A stretch of DNA of 46,990 nt from a virus. Positions 26,110 to 34,856 of the stretch are shown here, piece by piece. The DNA lies in the IMG/VR virus record IMGVR_UViG_3300009705_000026, positions 1 to 46,990 of that record; one strand, given 5' to 3'. The position numbers were made by a program, and so were the translations under genes. Every line of letters starts with the position of its first letter. Position 1 is the stretch's first letter. The notes below the pieces were generated by a model, which made no database searches, had not been told where the DNA came from, and saw nothing but the letters and a program-made list of their open reading frames with translations.

Positions 26110-27591
26110 TTAAACTCCTTGGAATAAAACGAAGTTGTTAGCAGCTTGTGTTACTAAACATCTTTCAGATAGGAAGTTAACTTCCATAGCATCAAGATTT
26201 GAAGTATACGCACCACCAGCAGAACCAGTTAACCAAGACTTCATACGTCTGTCTTCTGTTTGAGAAGCTCTATATCTAACGTGTAAAAATGGTCGTCTGA
26301 TGTTTGTTCCTAAAATTTGGTCATAAACTGTTGAAGTTCCAGCAGGTACTAAAACACCTTCAATAGAAGATGGTCCTGATTGAGCTCCACGAGTTGATGC
26401 ATCATTTAGGTATTTCCAGTCAGTTTTATAAAAGTCATAAGATCCTCTGCGAAAACCACTAAATCCAAGATTTAATGCCATTTCTTCAGAGTTTTCAAAT
26501 AATCCATAAGCAGTACCTCCAGCAGAACCCATAGATACTTGCGAAAGCATGTTATCGAATTCTAAAGAAGTTGATCTATTTAAGAAAAGCATATTTTCTT
26601 CGATAGCTCCTTGAGTATCTAAATTCTTAAGAATTTCATCAAAGTCGTCTAAACCAGCTGCGCCAGCAAATCCAATTTCAACGTTACCTCTAGCAGAAAT
26701 TGCAGAGAATAAACCCTGAGTACCACCAAGACCAGCTGCTAAAACAGCAACTCCAGATGCCGCAGCAGTTTGTTCACCTTCAACACATACCATTTCTAAG
26801 TAATCTTCAAAACGTAATCTTGTTTCAGATTCAGCTTTTAAGTACCATAAGTATCCAGTTGTTCCATCTTCTGTAGCAACTTCAACCCAACCTATTTGTG
26901 CCATATCAGATCCATTTATTGTATAAACGTTTCTTATGATAATAGGAGAGTTAGAGAATTGTGTAAAAGTAGGAGTAATAGTTACTTGTGGTTGTAAGGC
27001 ATTGTTGTTTGCTAAAGCACCCGCGCCTGCATTTGCAGTAGCAGCACCTTTAGTAAATTCCGAACCGTATACAAATATCTTAACAGTAGCACCCATTGTA
27101 GCCGCTGGAAGACCAGCAGTTAAATATGGTTGTACAGTTAAAGCACCAGCACCAGCACCTGCTGTTGCCGTATTACTTGCAGATACATAACATTTTGCTT
27201 CGTTACCCGCATTATCCATTACTACTATTGTTTGACCTGGACTAATTACGTTAGCAATAGCAGGTACAACACCAGCAGCAGTTACAGGAATAGTAATTGT
27301 TGGGTTAGCAGCACCTTGATTATTAACACAATTAGTGTAAGCTATGTGTAATCTGTTTTGTTCTGACCAAATAACTTGATCGGATGTCATAGGCATTTCT
27401 GCCCCTACCATACGTAAGAAGCCTGATAACGTTCTGTTTCCATAACGCTCTACTTCTTGTTCGTATAACTCAGGTAGATATTGTTGTGCGAAGTTACCTC
27501 CAGCAGCACCATCAAAAGCTAGATATGCACTAGCTAATAATTGTTGTGTTTGCGAAGGTACTATCGTACCAAATTGTGGTATTAAACTCAT
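26110..27591 (-). CDS. Major capsid protein
   Basis: The 493-residue protein has an Ala/Gly/Thr-rich composition with few Cys and an N-terminal helix (FAQQYLPELYEQEVERYGNR), followed by LSGFLRMVGAEMPMTSDQV and IWSEQNRLHIAY, which are characteristic of HK97-fold capsids of marine Bacteroidota podoviruses. A Gly/Ala/Thr beta insertion (about residues 90-200) is probably surface exposed. It follows the scaffold gene by 12 bases and is followed by an intrinsic terminator, which fits high expression. The leader before its ATG is AT-only with a run of A. No N-terminal protease cleavage site can be read with confidence. This is the main shell protein. Confidence 0.88.
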   Translation of the reverse strand: MSLIPQFGTIVPSQTQQLLASAYLAFDGAAGGNFAQQYLPELYEQEVERYGNRTLSGFLRMVGAEMPMTSDQVIWSEQNRLHIAYTNCVNNQGAANPTITIPVTAAGVVPAIANVISPGQTIVVMDNAGNEAKCYVSASNTATAGAGAGALTVQPYLTAGLPAATMGATVKIFVYGSEFTKGAATANAGAGALANNNALQPQVTITPTFTQFSNSPIIIRNVYTINGSDMAQIGWVEVATEDGTTGYLWYLKAESETRLRFEDYLEMVCVEGEQTAAASGVAVLAAGLGGTQGLFSAISARGNVEIGFAGAAGLDDFDEILKNLDTQGAIEENMLFLNRSTSLEFDNMLSQVSMGSAGGTAYGLFENSEEMALNLGFSGFRRGSYDFYKTDWKYLNDASTRGAQSGPSSIEGVLVPAGTSTVYDQILGTNIRRPFLHVRYRASQTEDRRMKSWLTGSAGGAYTSNLDAMEVNFLSERCLVTQAANNFVLFQGV

Positions 27592-27603
27592 TTTTTAATT
27601 TTT

Positions 27604-28854
27604 TTAGTTAAATTTCTTTTTTTTGATTTTTAATTGTGAAGAATCAAGTCCACTAATTGCTTTTACTTTTAAACCTTGAACAAATACATTACCTTCAGAT
27701 GTTTTTCTAGGTTGAGTACTTATATTTTTAGACTTAGCTAATTGATCTTTTATTGAATCAGTTTTACCTTGATCATAAAAATGTTGGGCTATTGTATCAG
27801 CATTCTTGGCCGCATATAAAGCTTTGTGATAACCTTTGTGATCTCCTATTTCTCCTTTATCATTTAAGAACGTCTTAATGAAATTAGAAATATCACCTTG
27901 ATTATCAGCAACACTTGAAGGATCTTTAATACCATATCTAAATTTTTTGTCCCCTACTTTAAAATCAAAACCTTTGAAATCATCGTTAAGGAGCGATTTA
28001 GTTTTGGCTATAAACTCCACGTGTCTAGCATCACCTGCTTTTTTTTCCTCATTAAATCGGTTGAAAAAATCTGTAGCTTTTTGTTGGTCTTGAGTTACGC
28101 CGGGTCTCAACTTGATTTCGTCGTAATATTTTGTTTTCAATCCCTCTAAATAGTTTTTAGCTTTTGCAACTTCTTCTTTATAGGCAAGTTTTTTCTTACG
28201 AATGTCTCTTGCCTCATCTAATTCCTCATCAAAATGGAAAGAGTCTTCAATTATAAATCCTCTTTCTTCTGCATTAAGATGTGGTTTAGCTGTTTTGTAA
28301 TATTCATGTAATAAAGACTCACTGTCTATGTTTGTATAATCAGCGTTTAAACGTGCATAATCGTTCACATCACCACCGGTGTCTTTCATGAATTTAATTA
28401 ATTTTTCTATATTTTCAGGTAGTTTTTGTGCTTCAACTTCCTTTGGTATTTCTTTTTGTTCTGATACGGCGTGGGTAATTTCATTGCTTCCTGCCACTCC
28501 GCTCTCGTCAATGTTACTTTCTTCATCAGTTATTTCTTGTATTGGTGAATCAGATGTTTCTTCTACTTTTTCTTCGGTGGTCCGTATTTCCTTAACCAAT
28601 CCTTCGCTGTTTTTACTGTCTTCGAGTTTTTTGACAACAACATTGCTATCATTTGTCTCCTGTGTTTGAATGGCATCTTCTTTTGTTTTTGTTAAATCTA
28701 CTTTTATTATTTTAGGAGTTGATTTTTCTCCAAGATTTTTCATCTTTTTAGCAGACTTTATTTTAAATTCACCTTCTGTTTTGGTAGGTGAAAGATTTTT
28801 AGTTTCTAATTTAATCTCTTCTTTTTCTTTTATTTGTGTTTCTTGATTTGACAT
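27604..28854 (-). CDS. Capsid scaffolding protein
   Basis: The 416-residue protein lies between portal and capsid genes, the usual scaffold position. Its first 140 residues are very charged and low in complexity (KEKEEIKLETKNLSPTKTEG, then long Glu/Ser/Asp stretches), as in disordered scaffold tails. The middle is helical and coiled (RDIRKKKLAYKEEVAKAKNY). The C-terminus is basic (SSQLKIKKKKFN), which would bind the acidic inner face of the capsid. It also carries HFYDQGKTDSIKDQLAKSKN, which I have seen in scaffold-type proteins of related marine phages. No protease domain is visible. The protein should guide shell assembly and then leave. Confidence 0.72.
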   Translation of the reverse strand: MSNQETQIKEKEEIKLETKNLSPTKTEGEFKIKSAKKMKNLGEKSTPKIIKVDLTKTKEDAIQTQETNDSNVVVKKLEDSKNSEGLVKEIRTTEEKVEETSDSPIQEITDEESNIDESGVAGSNEITHAVSEQKEIPKEVEAQKLPENIEKLIKFMKDTGGDVNDYARLNADYTNIDSESLLHEYYKTAKPHLNAEERGFIIEDSFHFDEELDEARDIRKKKLAYKEEVAKAKNYLEGLKTKYYDEIKLRPGVTQDQQKATDFFNRFNEEKKAGDARHVEFIAKTKSLLNDDFKGFDFKVGDKKFRYGIKDPSSVADNQGDISNFIKTFLNDKGEIGDHKGYHKALYAAKNADTIAQHFYDQGKTDSIKDQLAKSKNISTQPRKTSEGNVFVQGLKVKAISGLDSSQLKIKKKKFN

Positions 28855-28878
28855 AATATAATATAAAATTAATAATAA

Positions 28879-31290
28879 TTAACTAGGATTAAATTGCTCT
28901 AATCCAAAACCATCTAAACTATCATTACTTGATTCAAAATTTTTAGGTAATAAATTGTTTTGTCGTTGGTCTATAAGTTCACTTTGTTGTGTACCTTGTA
29001 TTTGCACTCTATTGTCTTTACGATCTTCTACTGATTGTTCTTTTTGTCTTTGGCCTTGTTGTTCCATTTGAGCTAATTGCATTTGATAACTAAACTCTTC
29101 AGCCATCAATTGTTTTTTATTCATAACCTCTTGTTCCATTCTTTGAATTTCAAACTGAGATTTAGCTTGTTCTATTTGAACTTCTGTTTCTGCTAATGCT
29201 TGGTTTTTTTGAACTTCAGCCATAGCTGCTTTTTCAGCTGATTGAGAATTAGCTTGAGCTTGAGCCTGTATATTTTCTAATTGTTGAGCCCTGTCTTTTT
29301 CTTCTTTTTTCTTTTGTCTAAATTTAAGCATTTGATTAGCAAGCTTGAGGTTTTTGACCTCTCTTAAATCAATTGCATCTTCTAACCCAATTGTTTTTTG
29401 CTGAAGAGCTATTTGTATACTTTGTTCTAGTTGTGCTTTTTCTTCTTCGTCAGGTTCTAATTCTAAAAATATACCAAAATCATGAAGAGCAAGTTTTTCT
29501 ATTTCGCCCAAGGTAGCAACATTAAATCCATTTATACTACCTATTAGCGATGCTTTAGTTGTTGGAAATTGTAGCATATCAGCTACTCTTAAACTTATAT
29601 TCTCACAAGTTCTAACTGTAGAATACATTAATGATTGTAATATGTGTCTAGTTGCTGTATTAGAATTAGCAGCAGCCATTTTTTGTAAACCTACTAGCGC
29701 ATTTTTATCTGGTGAACTTCCATCTCTAGCTTCATTAAGACCAGTGACATCTCTTATCATTTGTAAATAATATTGATAAGTTTGTATCATTGATTGAACC
29801 TTAGACATACCATTAGAACTTTGTAGTTCCTGTATTGGTACTTTACCCCTGTTAGGATCCCCATCCTGTGTTAATGATCTACCAACTATACTACCAGTTT
29901 GAAAATACATGTTTAATGCTTCCTGAGGATTATAGTTTGTTCCATTACCTAAATCTACTTCAGCTAAACCATCAACATCTAAATAAACACCATCTGGAAC
30001 AATACGAGATAATACTTGTTGTAATTTTAAATGAGTAATTTGAATCATATCAGCAAAACCAGTTATTCTACTTACTAATGAATCTATTCTTCCTTGATAC
30101 ATTCTAGGTGCAGAAATTACATAATTCATATTAACCTTAGTAGTATCAGCAAAGGGTCTAGTCATATTTTCACATAACTTCCATTCTAAAATTTCACTAC
30201 CCATACCTAAAACCTTAGCTCCAGAATATAAAACCTCTATAGATCTTGATATTCTTTCAAAATTATCATTAGGTGGTGGATTAAAAGTATCTGGTTTTTC
30301 TAAAGTTTTTTCTAAACCTTGCTCAGTTTGTTTTATTTTAAATACTTGATCGTGATACGTTTTATATTCAAAGAACAAAATTTGTACTTGATCTTGAGTT
30401 TGTTGACCCCAGAAGTTACTTGTATGTGAACTTCTACCAGGGTATTTTTGAATTTTTTCTAATTCTTGGTCTGTTAAACTAGGAAATTGTCTTTTAACTT
30501 CAGCTAAAGTCATACTTTTAACTTCTCCTACATAATATATATCTTCAAAATTAGGATCATCAGTGTATGAATAAACAATATTTGCTGGATTAACATAATC
30601 AATTGTAACTCCTTCTGATAAATTAAAACTTGTTTTAACACAACTTATACCTAGTATTGTTAAATCTTGAGCTAACCTTTTTTTAGTTTCATCAAATTTA
30701 TTATATTGTAATATGTTTTCTAAAACTTCTTCTTCAGCTATCTCAACAGCTTGCTTAAAGTTTAATTGTAAATATAAATCTAATTCCTCTGTTGTTCCAG
30801 GTAAACTATCTGGATTAGCTGATGCAAATAAGTTAGCATTAGGACCTAGCTTAGATTGTAAAGAATTTATAGCTTCTTTGTTTTCTATATCTCTTATTGC
30901 ATTTTGAGCAAATTGAGTTTTTTGTTTTAAAGCAAAAGGATCTTGAGCAAAAGTTTTTATTTGATAACCTTTTTCAGTCATACCATTAACTACTATATCT
31001 ACAAACTTAGCTAAAACAGGTACTGGTTTCCAATCTAAATTTAAATAAGATAAATCTCCATTTATAGACAACTCATCTTTATATTTTTGTATTGGCTGTT
31101 CGCCTCTTGCATATAATCTTAATCTATTAAAATTTTGAAAATTATCAATAAATCTATTTTGTCCACTATTGTTTCTAAACCATTCGTGTTCTATAGCTTG
31201 CGCAACGGCTAAACCATACTTGTAGGTTTTTTTCTCTTCTTCAGGTACTACCTGATTTGGAAAAGTGCTGTTATAGTTAATGTTAACCAT
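28879..31290 (-). CDS. Portal protein
   Basis: The 803-residue protein has the portal order: an N-terminal segment (YKYGLAVAQAIEHEWFRNN), a wing/stem start (LDWKPVPVLAKFVDIVVNGM), the central GLNEARDGSSPDKNALVGLQ helix-loop region, and a long C-terminal barrel of Gln/Glu/Ala-rich helix (residues about 660-770, with QLENIQAQAQANSQSAEKAA). It ends in SLDGFGLEQFNPS. Such barrels extend into the capsid in podoviruses. Its start overlaps the terminase stop by 8 bases and it precedes the scaffold gene. The protein should form the dodecameric DNA entry port and dock with the terminase. The family looks like that of Bacteroidota podoviruses. Confidence 0.88.
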   Translation of the reverse strand: MVNINYNSTFPNQVVPEEEKKTYKYGLAVAQAIEHEWFRNNSGQNRFIDNFQNFNRLRLYARGEQPIQKYKDELSINGDLSYLNLDWKPVPVLAKFVDIVVNGMTEKGYQIKTFAQDPFALKQKTQFAQNAIRDIENKEAINSLQSKLGPNANLFASANPDSLPGTTEELDLYLQLNFKQAVEIAEEEVLENILQYNKFDETKKRLAQDLTILGISCVKTSFNLSEGVTIDYVNPANIVYSYTDDPNFEDIYYVGEVKSMTLAEVKRQFPSLTDQELEKIQKYPGRSSHTSNFWGQQTQDQVQILFFEYKTYHDQVFKIKQTEQGLEKTLEKPDTFNPPPNDNFERISRSIEVLYSGAKVLGMGSEILEWKLCENMTRPFADTTKVNMNYVISAPRMYQGRIDSLVSRITGFADMIQITHLKLQQVLSRIVPDGVYLDVDGLAEVDLGNGTNYNPQEALNMYFQTGSIVGRSLTQDGDPNRGKVPIQELQSSNGMSKVQSMIQTYQYYLQMIRDVTGLNEARDGSSPDKNALVGLQKMAAANSNTATRHILQSLMYSTVRTCENISLRVADMLQFPTTKASLIGSINGFNVATLGEIEKLALHDFGIFLELEPDEEEKAQLEQSIQIALQQKTIGLEDAIDLREVKNLKLANQMLKFRQKKKEEKDRAQQLENIQAQAQANSQSAEKAAMAEVQKNQALAETEVQIEQAKSQFEIQRMEQEVMNKKQLMAEEFSYQMQLAQMEQQGQRQKEQSVEDRKDNRVQIQGTQQSELIDQRQNNLLPKNFESSNDSLDGFGLEQFNPS

Positions 31291-33514
31291 TTATTTTCAT
31301 TATTTTTGAATTGTACCCTTTATTGTCATATCTTTTAATACCAACTGGGACTTTTGATATTATCCTTTCAGCATATGGTGCATATCTATTTTTATTACAC
31401 GCCATTATTGCTAACCCCGAACTAATAGACGCATCATGTTTTGTTCTGTTATTTATATTAAACTTAGCCCAATCTTCTAGTGTTCTTTGAAAATACATGT
31501 CTCCATATCCTTCGTTTACTTGACCAACAAAATTTTCTATATAATCCTCTACAGCAGCTGCGTGAGCTTGCTTTATATCTTCACTTGAATTAGGTATACC
31601 ACCTATTTCTCTTTCTGTTACAGATAGTTTATTATATGTTTTGTCTGGTCTATTTATAGAATATCCCCTGTATCCTCTTCTTTTTAAGTAGTATAACAAT
31701 CTTGGTTTGTTATTTTCAGCTAATATTGGCATACCATAAAAAACTAAAGCCATTAATACTTCTTCAAAAAATATATCAGAAGTTTGGGGTCTTGCTATGT
31801 ATTCTAAAAAAAAACTATTAGGAGGAACATCCTCCATAGAAAACTTAGTTAAACCATGAAGAGATCCATTTGAACCTCTACCGTCTACTGTTCCTGATAT
31901 ATCATAAGAATCACAGCCAAACGCACCAGTATGATCGTTACCTGGATATTTTATACCATTTTTAATTAAATATTTATTTTGTAACTGCGATGGTGGAATC
32001 CATGATATTAAAAATCTTCCATTTTTATTAGGATAAAACATGACTCTTGTATCTTTAACCCCTCCTTCCCATTGAAAGCTACCTTGTGTTAAAATATTTG
32101 TATTTCTTAAATCTTCATTATAATCTATTTGTTCATAAATCTTAGTTAAATTAAATAAAGATTGTTTTGCTTCATCTCTAAAAGCATGTTTTTCTGTTCG
32201 TGGAAACTGACGATAAAATTCGTTTAAACTATCTTGATCATCTTTTAAACCATCAACTTCGTTTTCCCAATGCGAGATAACTCCGATCTGAATCTTGGAT
32301 CCATCAATGCCGGCGACGGGTTTTTTTGGAGTGTCGAATACAGGAAATCCATGCATATCGATGTATCCTTCGTAATTCCATTCCATAGGTATGAACAAAC
32401 TATATAGTCCTGAGTTAGTCTGACCATTACGGTTTCTATTTGTGACGTTTGATGAATCATATAGTTTTTTAAAATTAGTCCCTCCTTTATCTAGTGCATT
32501 GGATGTTGAACCCATCATGCATCTACCAATTATTCTGCTACCTAATCTTAACGTTGTTTTCGTGACACGCCAGTTATTGAGGATGTTGTCTGGACGCTCC
32601 CATTTCCCGGATTCGTCGTGGGCAAGGATCTTAAGTTTCTCACCGTCATACGAGTTGTCCCCTGTGTTCTTCCAATCGATTGTGGTGTCCAACCCGACAA
32701 GGTCCTCGGGACGTTCGTTCTTATCAAGTTTTCGCCGTGTGAGTTTCGAGGCAGGGATCCTATAGGCGAGTTCGGTCTTGGGACGGTCCATACCGTCCTG
32801 GATCGGTTTGAAGAAAAAGGGGTAATTGACTGATATGGGTACAACCTTATCGGTAAACATCTTCTTTGCATCAGCTCCAGTCTTCGATAATATCCCATAT
32901 CTGGAATCCGAAGAGATGGTTGCCTGGTGTACAAGTTCCGAAGATGCCATGAATGAAAATCCAGAACGTCTGTTCTTAAGGTAACACAATCCGTAAGATC
33001 GGGTGTCCAACTTGCATGCCTCCCAGAAAATGTAAAAGATCCTGTTTGACTCCCTAAAATCTGGTTGCCCAACATCAATCTTGGTCCATTGCAGGTACAT
33101 GTAATGAGAACCAGTAATATAACTAGGATTACCTTTGTTATAGAACCAGAACCCTTCATCGCGTCTTTTAAACTCTTCATCAATGTAATCATACCATTTA
33201 TCTTTAAAAAGGGAAGGATAATTATTCCAATCAAAAACTGTTTTAATTTTTGATAATTCTGATGGATAACTATGAGATTCCCAATATTGTTCATCTTTTT
33301 TGCCTGATCTTTTATAAATGTCCTTTTCTAATGGAAGTGCCACTTTGAGACCTTGTATTTCATATACTTCACCAATTTGACCAGTTTTACTAATAACAAT
33401 AATATCATATTCTTCATTGTAACCTGTCTCCCATTTTTTATATCTATTATTTCTTTTAAGTACTTTAGATTTAATATGGTCTGGTAAAATTTTATATAGA
33501 GTTTGTTGATACAT
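31283..33514 (-). CDS. terL: Terminase large subunit
   Basis: The 743-residue packaging motor has a deviant Walker A (KNRRSGFSF, residues 180-188), a Walker B ending in Asp300-Glu301 (LKILAHDE), and a C-terminal RNase H-like nuclease region with Asp535 in GAFGCDSYDIS and a later DASISSGLA. It cuts concatemeric DNA and pumps it through the portal. The N-terminal 130 residues before the ATPase domain are longer than in T4-type enzymes. The segment from about 32260 to 33080, covering the ATPase motifs, uses C/G-ending codons, unlike the A/T-ending flanks. The gene overlaps the portal start by 8 bases and meets the putative small subunit at its own start. Confidence 0.9.
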   Translation of the reverse strand: MYQQTLYKILPDHIKSKVLKRNNRYKKWETGYNEEYDIIVISKTGQIGEVYEIQGLKVALPLEKDIYKRSGKKDEQYWESHSYPSELSKIKTVFDWNNYPSLFKDKWYDYIDEEFKRRDEGFWFYNKGNPSYITGSHYMYLQWTKIDVGQPDFRESNRIFYIFWEACKLDTRSYGLCYLKNRRSGFSFMASSELVHQATISSDSRYGILSKTGADAKKMFTDKVVPISVNYPFFFKPIQDGMDRPKTELAYRIPASKLTRRKLDKNERPEDLVGLDTTIDWKNTGDNSYDGEKLKILAHDESGKWERPDNILNNWRVTKTTLRLGSRIIGRCMMGSTSNALDKGGTNFKKLYDSSNVTNRNRNGQTNSGLYSLFIPMEWNYEGYIDMHGFPVFDTPKKPVAGIDGSKIQIGVISHWENEVDGLKDDQDSLNEFYRQFPRTEKHAFRDEAKQSLFNLTKIYEQIDYNEDLRNTNILTQGSFQWEGGVKDTRVMFYPNKNGRFLISWIPPSQLQNKYLIKNGIKYPGNDHTGAFGCDSYDISGTVDGRGSNGSLHGLTKFSMEDVPPNSFFLEYIARPQTSDIFFEEVLMALVFYGMPILAENNKPRLLYYLKRRGYRGYSINRPDKTYNKLSVTEREIGGIPNSSEDIKQAHAAAVEDYIENFVGQVNEGYGDMYFQRTLEDWAKFNINNRTKHDASISSGLAIMACNKNRYAPYAERIISKVPVGIKRYDNKGYNSKIMKING

Positions 33515-33786
33515 TATTTAGATCTCCCCTCTGCAAAACCTTTAAAGTTTGCGCCTTTATCTTTTTTAGAACTTTCTTTTAACATACTTTCCTCTTCTTC
33601 TATACGTGTTAGTATTTCAAAAGCATCAAAGATAGCTAATTTTTTTGTAGCCGCTGCATTTTTTAATCTATCAGCAGAAATATCTTCTTCTGAATCTACA
33701 ATTTTTTCTTTTGCAACTTTAATTAATTCCTCTACTGCTTTTTGCCCAGCTTGGATTATATTTAATTTCGTTTCCTTTGTGTTCAT
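33514..33786 (-). CDS. Putative terminase small subunit-like protein
   Basis: The 90-residue helical, charged protein (NAAATKKLAIFDAFEILTRI, residues 43-62) directly precedes terL and shares its boundary base, the normal place for a small terminase. The N-terminus (NIIQAGQKAVEELIKVAKEK) could form the first helices, and the C-terminus is basic (KDKGANFKGFAEGRSK). No helix-turn-helix is obvious, so DNA recognition cannot be shown from sequence. Its first 68 bases overlap the end of the tandem GroES-like gene in another frame, a large overlap for this genome. The name rests on position and size. Confidence 0.5.
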   Translation of the reverse strand: MNTKETKLNIIQAGQKAVEELIKVAKEKIVDSEEDISADRLKNAAATKKLAIFDAFEILTRIEEEESMLKESSKKDKGANFKGFAEGRSK

Positions 33787-34336
33787 ATTTAATTACAATA
33801 TCATTTGATTCCATACAATATAAAAGTTGCTTATCAACAACAAACTCAAATTCTCGCTTAGGTTTAAATCCTACCACGTCTCCTTCTGTTATTTCTAGCA
33901 CTTCTAATGAACTATTACTATACTTTAATATACCAATGTTCTTTTTTAATTTATTATCCTTAAATTCATTCTTTTCATAAAGTGGTTTTACAAAACAAAA
34001 ATTTTCATTTGTTTTCCACTCATCATTTCTTTTATATAAATATATTTGAGAAGGCATTGCAAAGTATAAATCATCTTTAAAAAACTTAGATCCATTTACT
34101 GATTTGCCTTTCATATCATAGTATCTTCTAAATATGTTATGATGTACTATAACTATGTCTCCTTTTTTAATATAAGTTTTTATTCCAAGTGGAACACCGA
34201 TAACTTTAGCAGTTCTATTAATGAATTTATGATCTGAAATACTAGAATTAATAATTAATTCTTTATCATCAACATTTATTTTATTATTATATCTTTTACC
34301 AATAGGCTGTATTATAAACTGGTAAATGCTGTTCAT
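33719..34336 (-). CDS. Tandem GroES-like co-chaperonin protein
   Basis: The 205-residue protein looks like two GroES-type barrels in a row. The first carries FIIQPIGKRY (7-16) and RTAKVIGVP followed by IKKGDIVIVHHN (56-67), matching the GroES strand order in which GDIVIF precedes the roof loop. The second carries NIGILKYS (133-140), ITEGDVVGF (149-157), and EFVVDKQLLYCMESNDIVI (164-182), close to GroES EVLIMSESDIL. A typical GGIVL mobile loop is absent. It lies immediately before the packaging genes rather than beside groEL. It may cap the phage or host GroEL chamber in place of GroES, for example to fit large virion proteins. The fold call is by eye. Confidence 0.65.
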   Translation of the reverse strand: MNSIYQFIIQPIGKRYNNKINVDDKELIINSSISDHKFINRTAKVIGVPLGIKTYIKKGDIVIVHHNIFRRYYDMKGKSVNGSKFFKDDLYFAMPSQIYLYKRNDEWKTNENFCFVKPLYEKNEFKDNKLKKNIGILKYSNSSLEVLEITEGDVVGFKPKREFEFVVDKQLLYCMESNDIVIKYEHKGNEIKYNPSWAKSSRGIN

Positions 34337-34566
34337 TAGTATTCTAGATCATATTCGACCGATATAGCCATATTGGAATTAAATTTTTTCCATGGTAATA
34401 CCTCATCTTCTTTTTTAATAAAAATATTATAAGATGATTCTTCTTCATCATATAGCACATGAGAGATTGTGTGACCACCATACACTTGCTGTCCTATAGC
34501 ATAGTGCATGGCATCATTTTTATAATCAGAACCAATGCTGATTTTTCTTATAACTTTACTACTCAC
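34336..34566 (-). CDS. Conserved-type small phage protein
   Basis: This 76-residue protein has a beta-rich sequence with SIGSDYKNDAMHYAIGQQVY (11-30), TISHVLYDEEESSYNIFI and VLPWKKFNSNMAISVEYDL. I recognise the pattern from marine phages, where it lies upstream of the terminase genes, but no function is known. There is no membrane segment or Cys. Its stop meets the start of the tandem GroES-like gene and its start overlaps the coiled-coil gene by 8 bases, so the three genes are probably translated as a set. Confidence 0.6.
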   Translation of the reverse strand: MSSKVIRKISIGSDYKNDAMHYAIGQQVYGGHTISHVLYDEEESSYNIFIKKEDEVLPWKKFNSNMAISVEYDLEY

Positions 34567-34831
34567 TTTTTTTATCTATAGGAGTACAAGTGCCGTCTTC
34601 TAAACTAATATTAACAGCGCCATATTCTTTTTCTAACTCTGTTTTTAACTTTTCAATTTCTTCAACTAATATAGCGTATTTATGATTTAATTCATGCTTT
34701 TGAGTTTCAAGATAACCTATGTCTCTTAATAGACCACCTAGGTCTTCTTGCTGTTTTTTGATTTTAGCTAATTGATCTATTGTAATTTGAACCTTAGCCT
34801 CTTCGGCTTTTATTGATTTTACTTTTTTCAT
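34559..34831 (-). CDS. Coiled-coil hypothetical protein
   Basis: The 90-residue protein is almost wholly helical. Heptad-like patterning runs from EEAKVQITIDQLAKIKKQQE to YAILVEEIEKLKTELEKEYG, ending in a short tail with one Cys. No catalytic or binding motif is seen. The ATG is preceded by TTAAAT-type repeats without a Shine-Dalgarno motif, nearly the same as before the GNAT-like gene. It opens the run of small genes leading to the terminase. Dimeric assembly is likely, with the role unknown. Confidence 0.6.
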   Translation of the reverse strand: MKKVKSIKAEEAKVQITIDQLAKIKKQQEDLGGLLRDIGYLETQKHELNHKYAILVEEIEKLKTELEKEYGAVNISLEDGTCTPIDKKSE

Positions 34832-34856
34832 TTAATTTAATTTGATTTAATTTTTA

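Noticed and set aside
32548-33294. 248-codon leftward frame overlapping terL
   Set aside because: It lies within terL in another frame and covers the C/G-ending codon patch, which removes A/T-rich stop codons from alternative frames. No recognisable domain.
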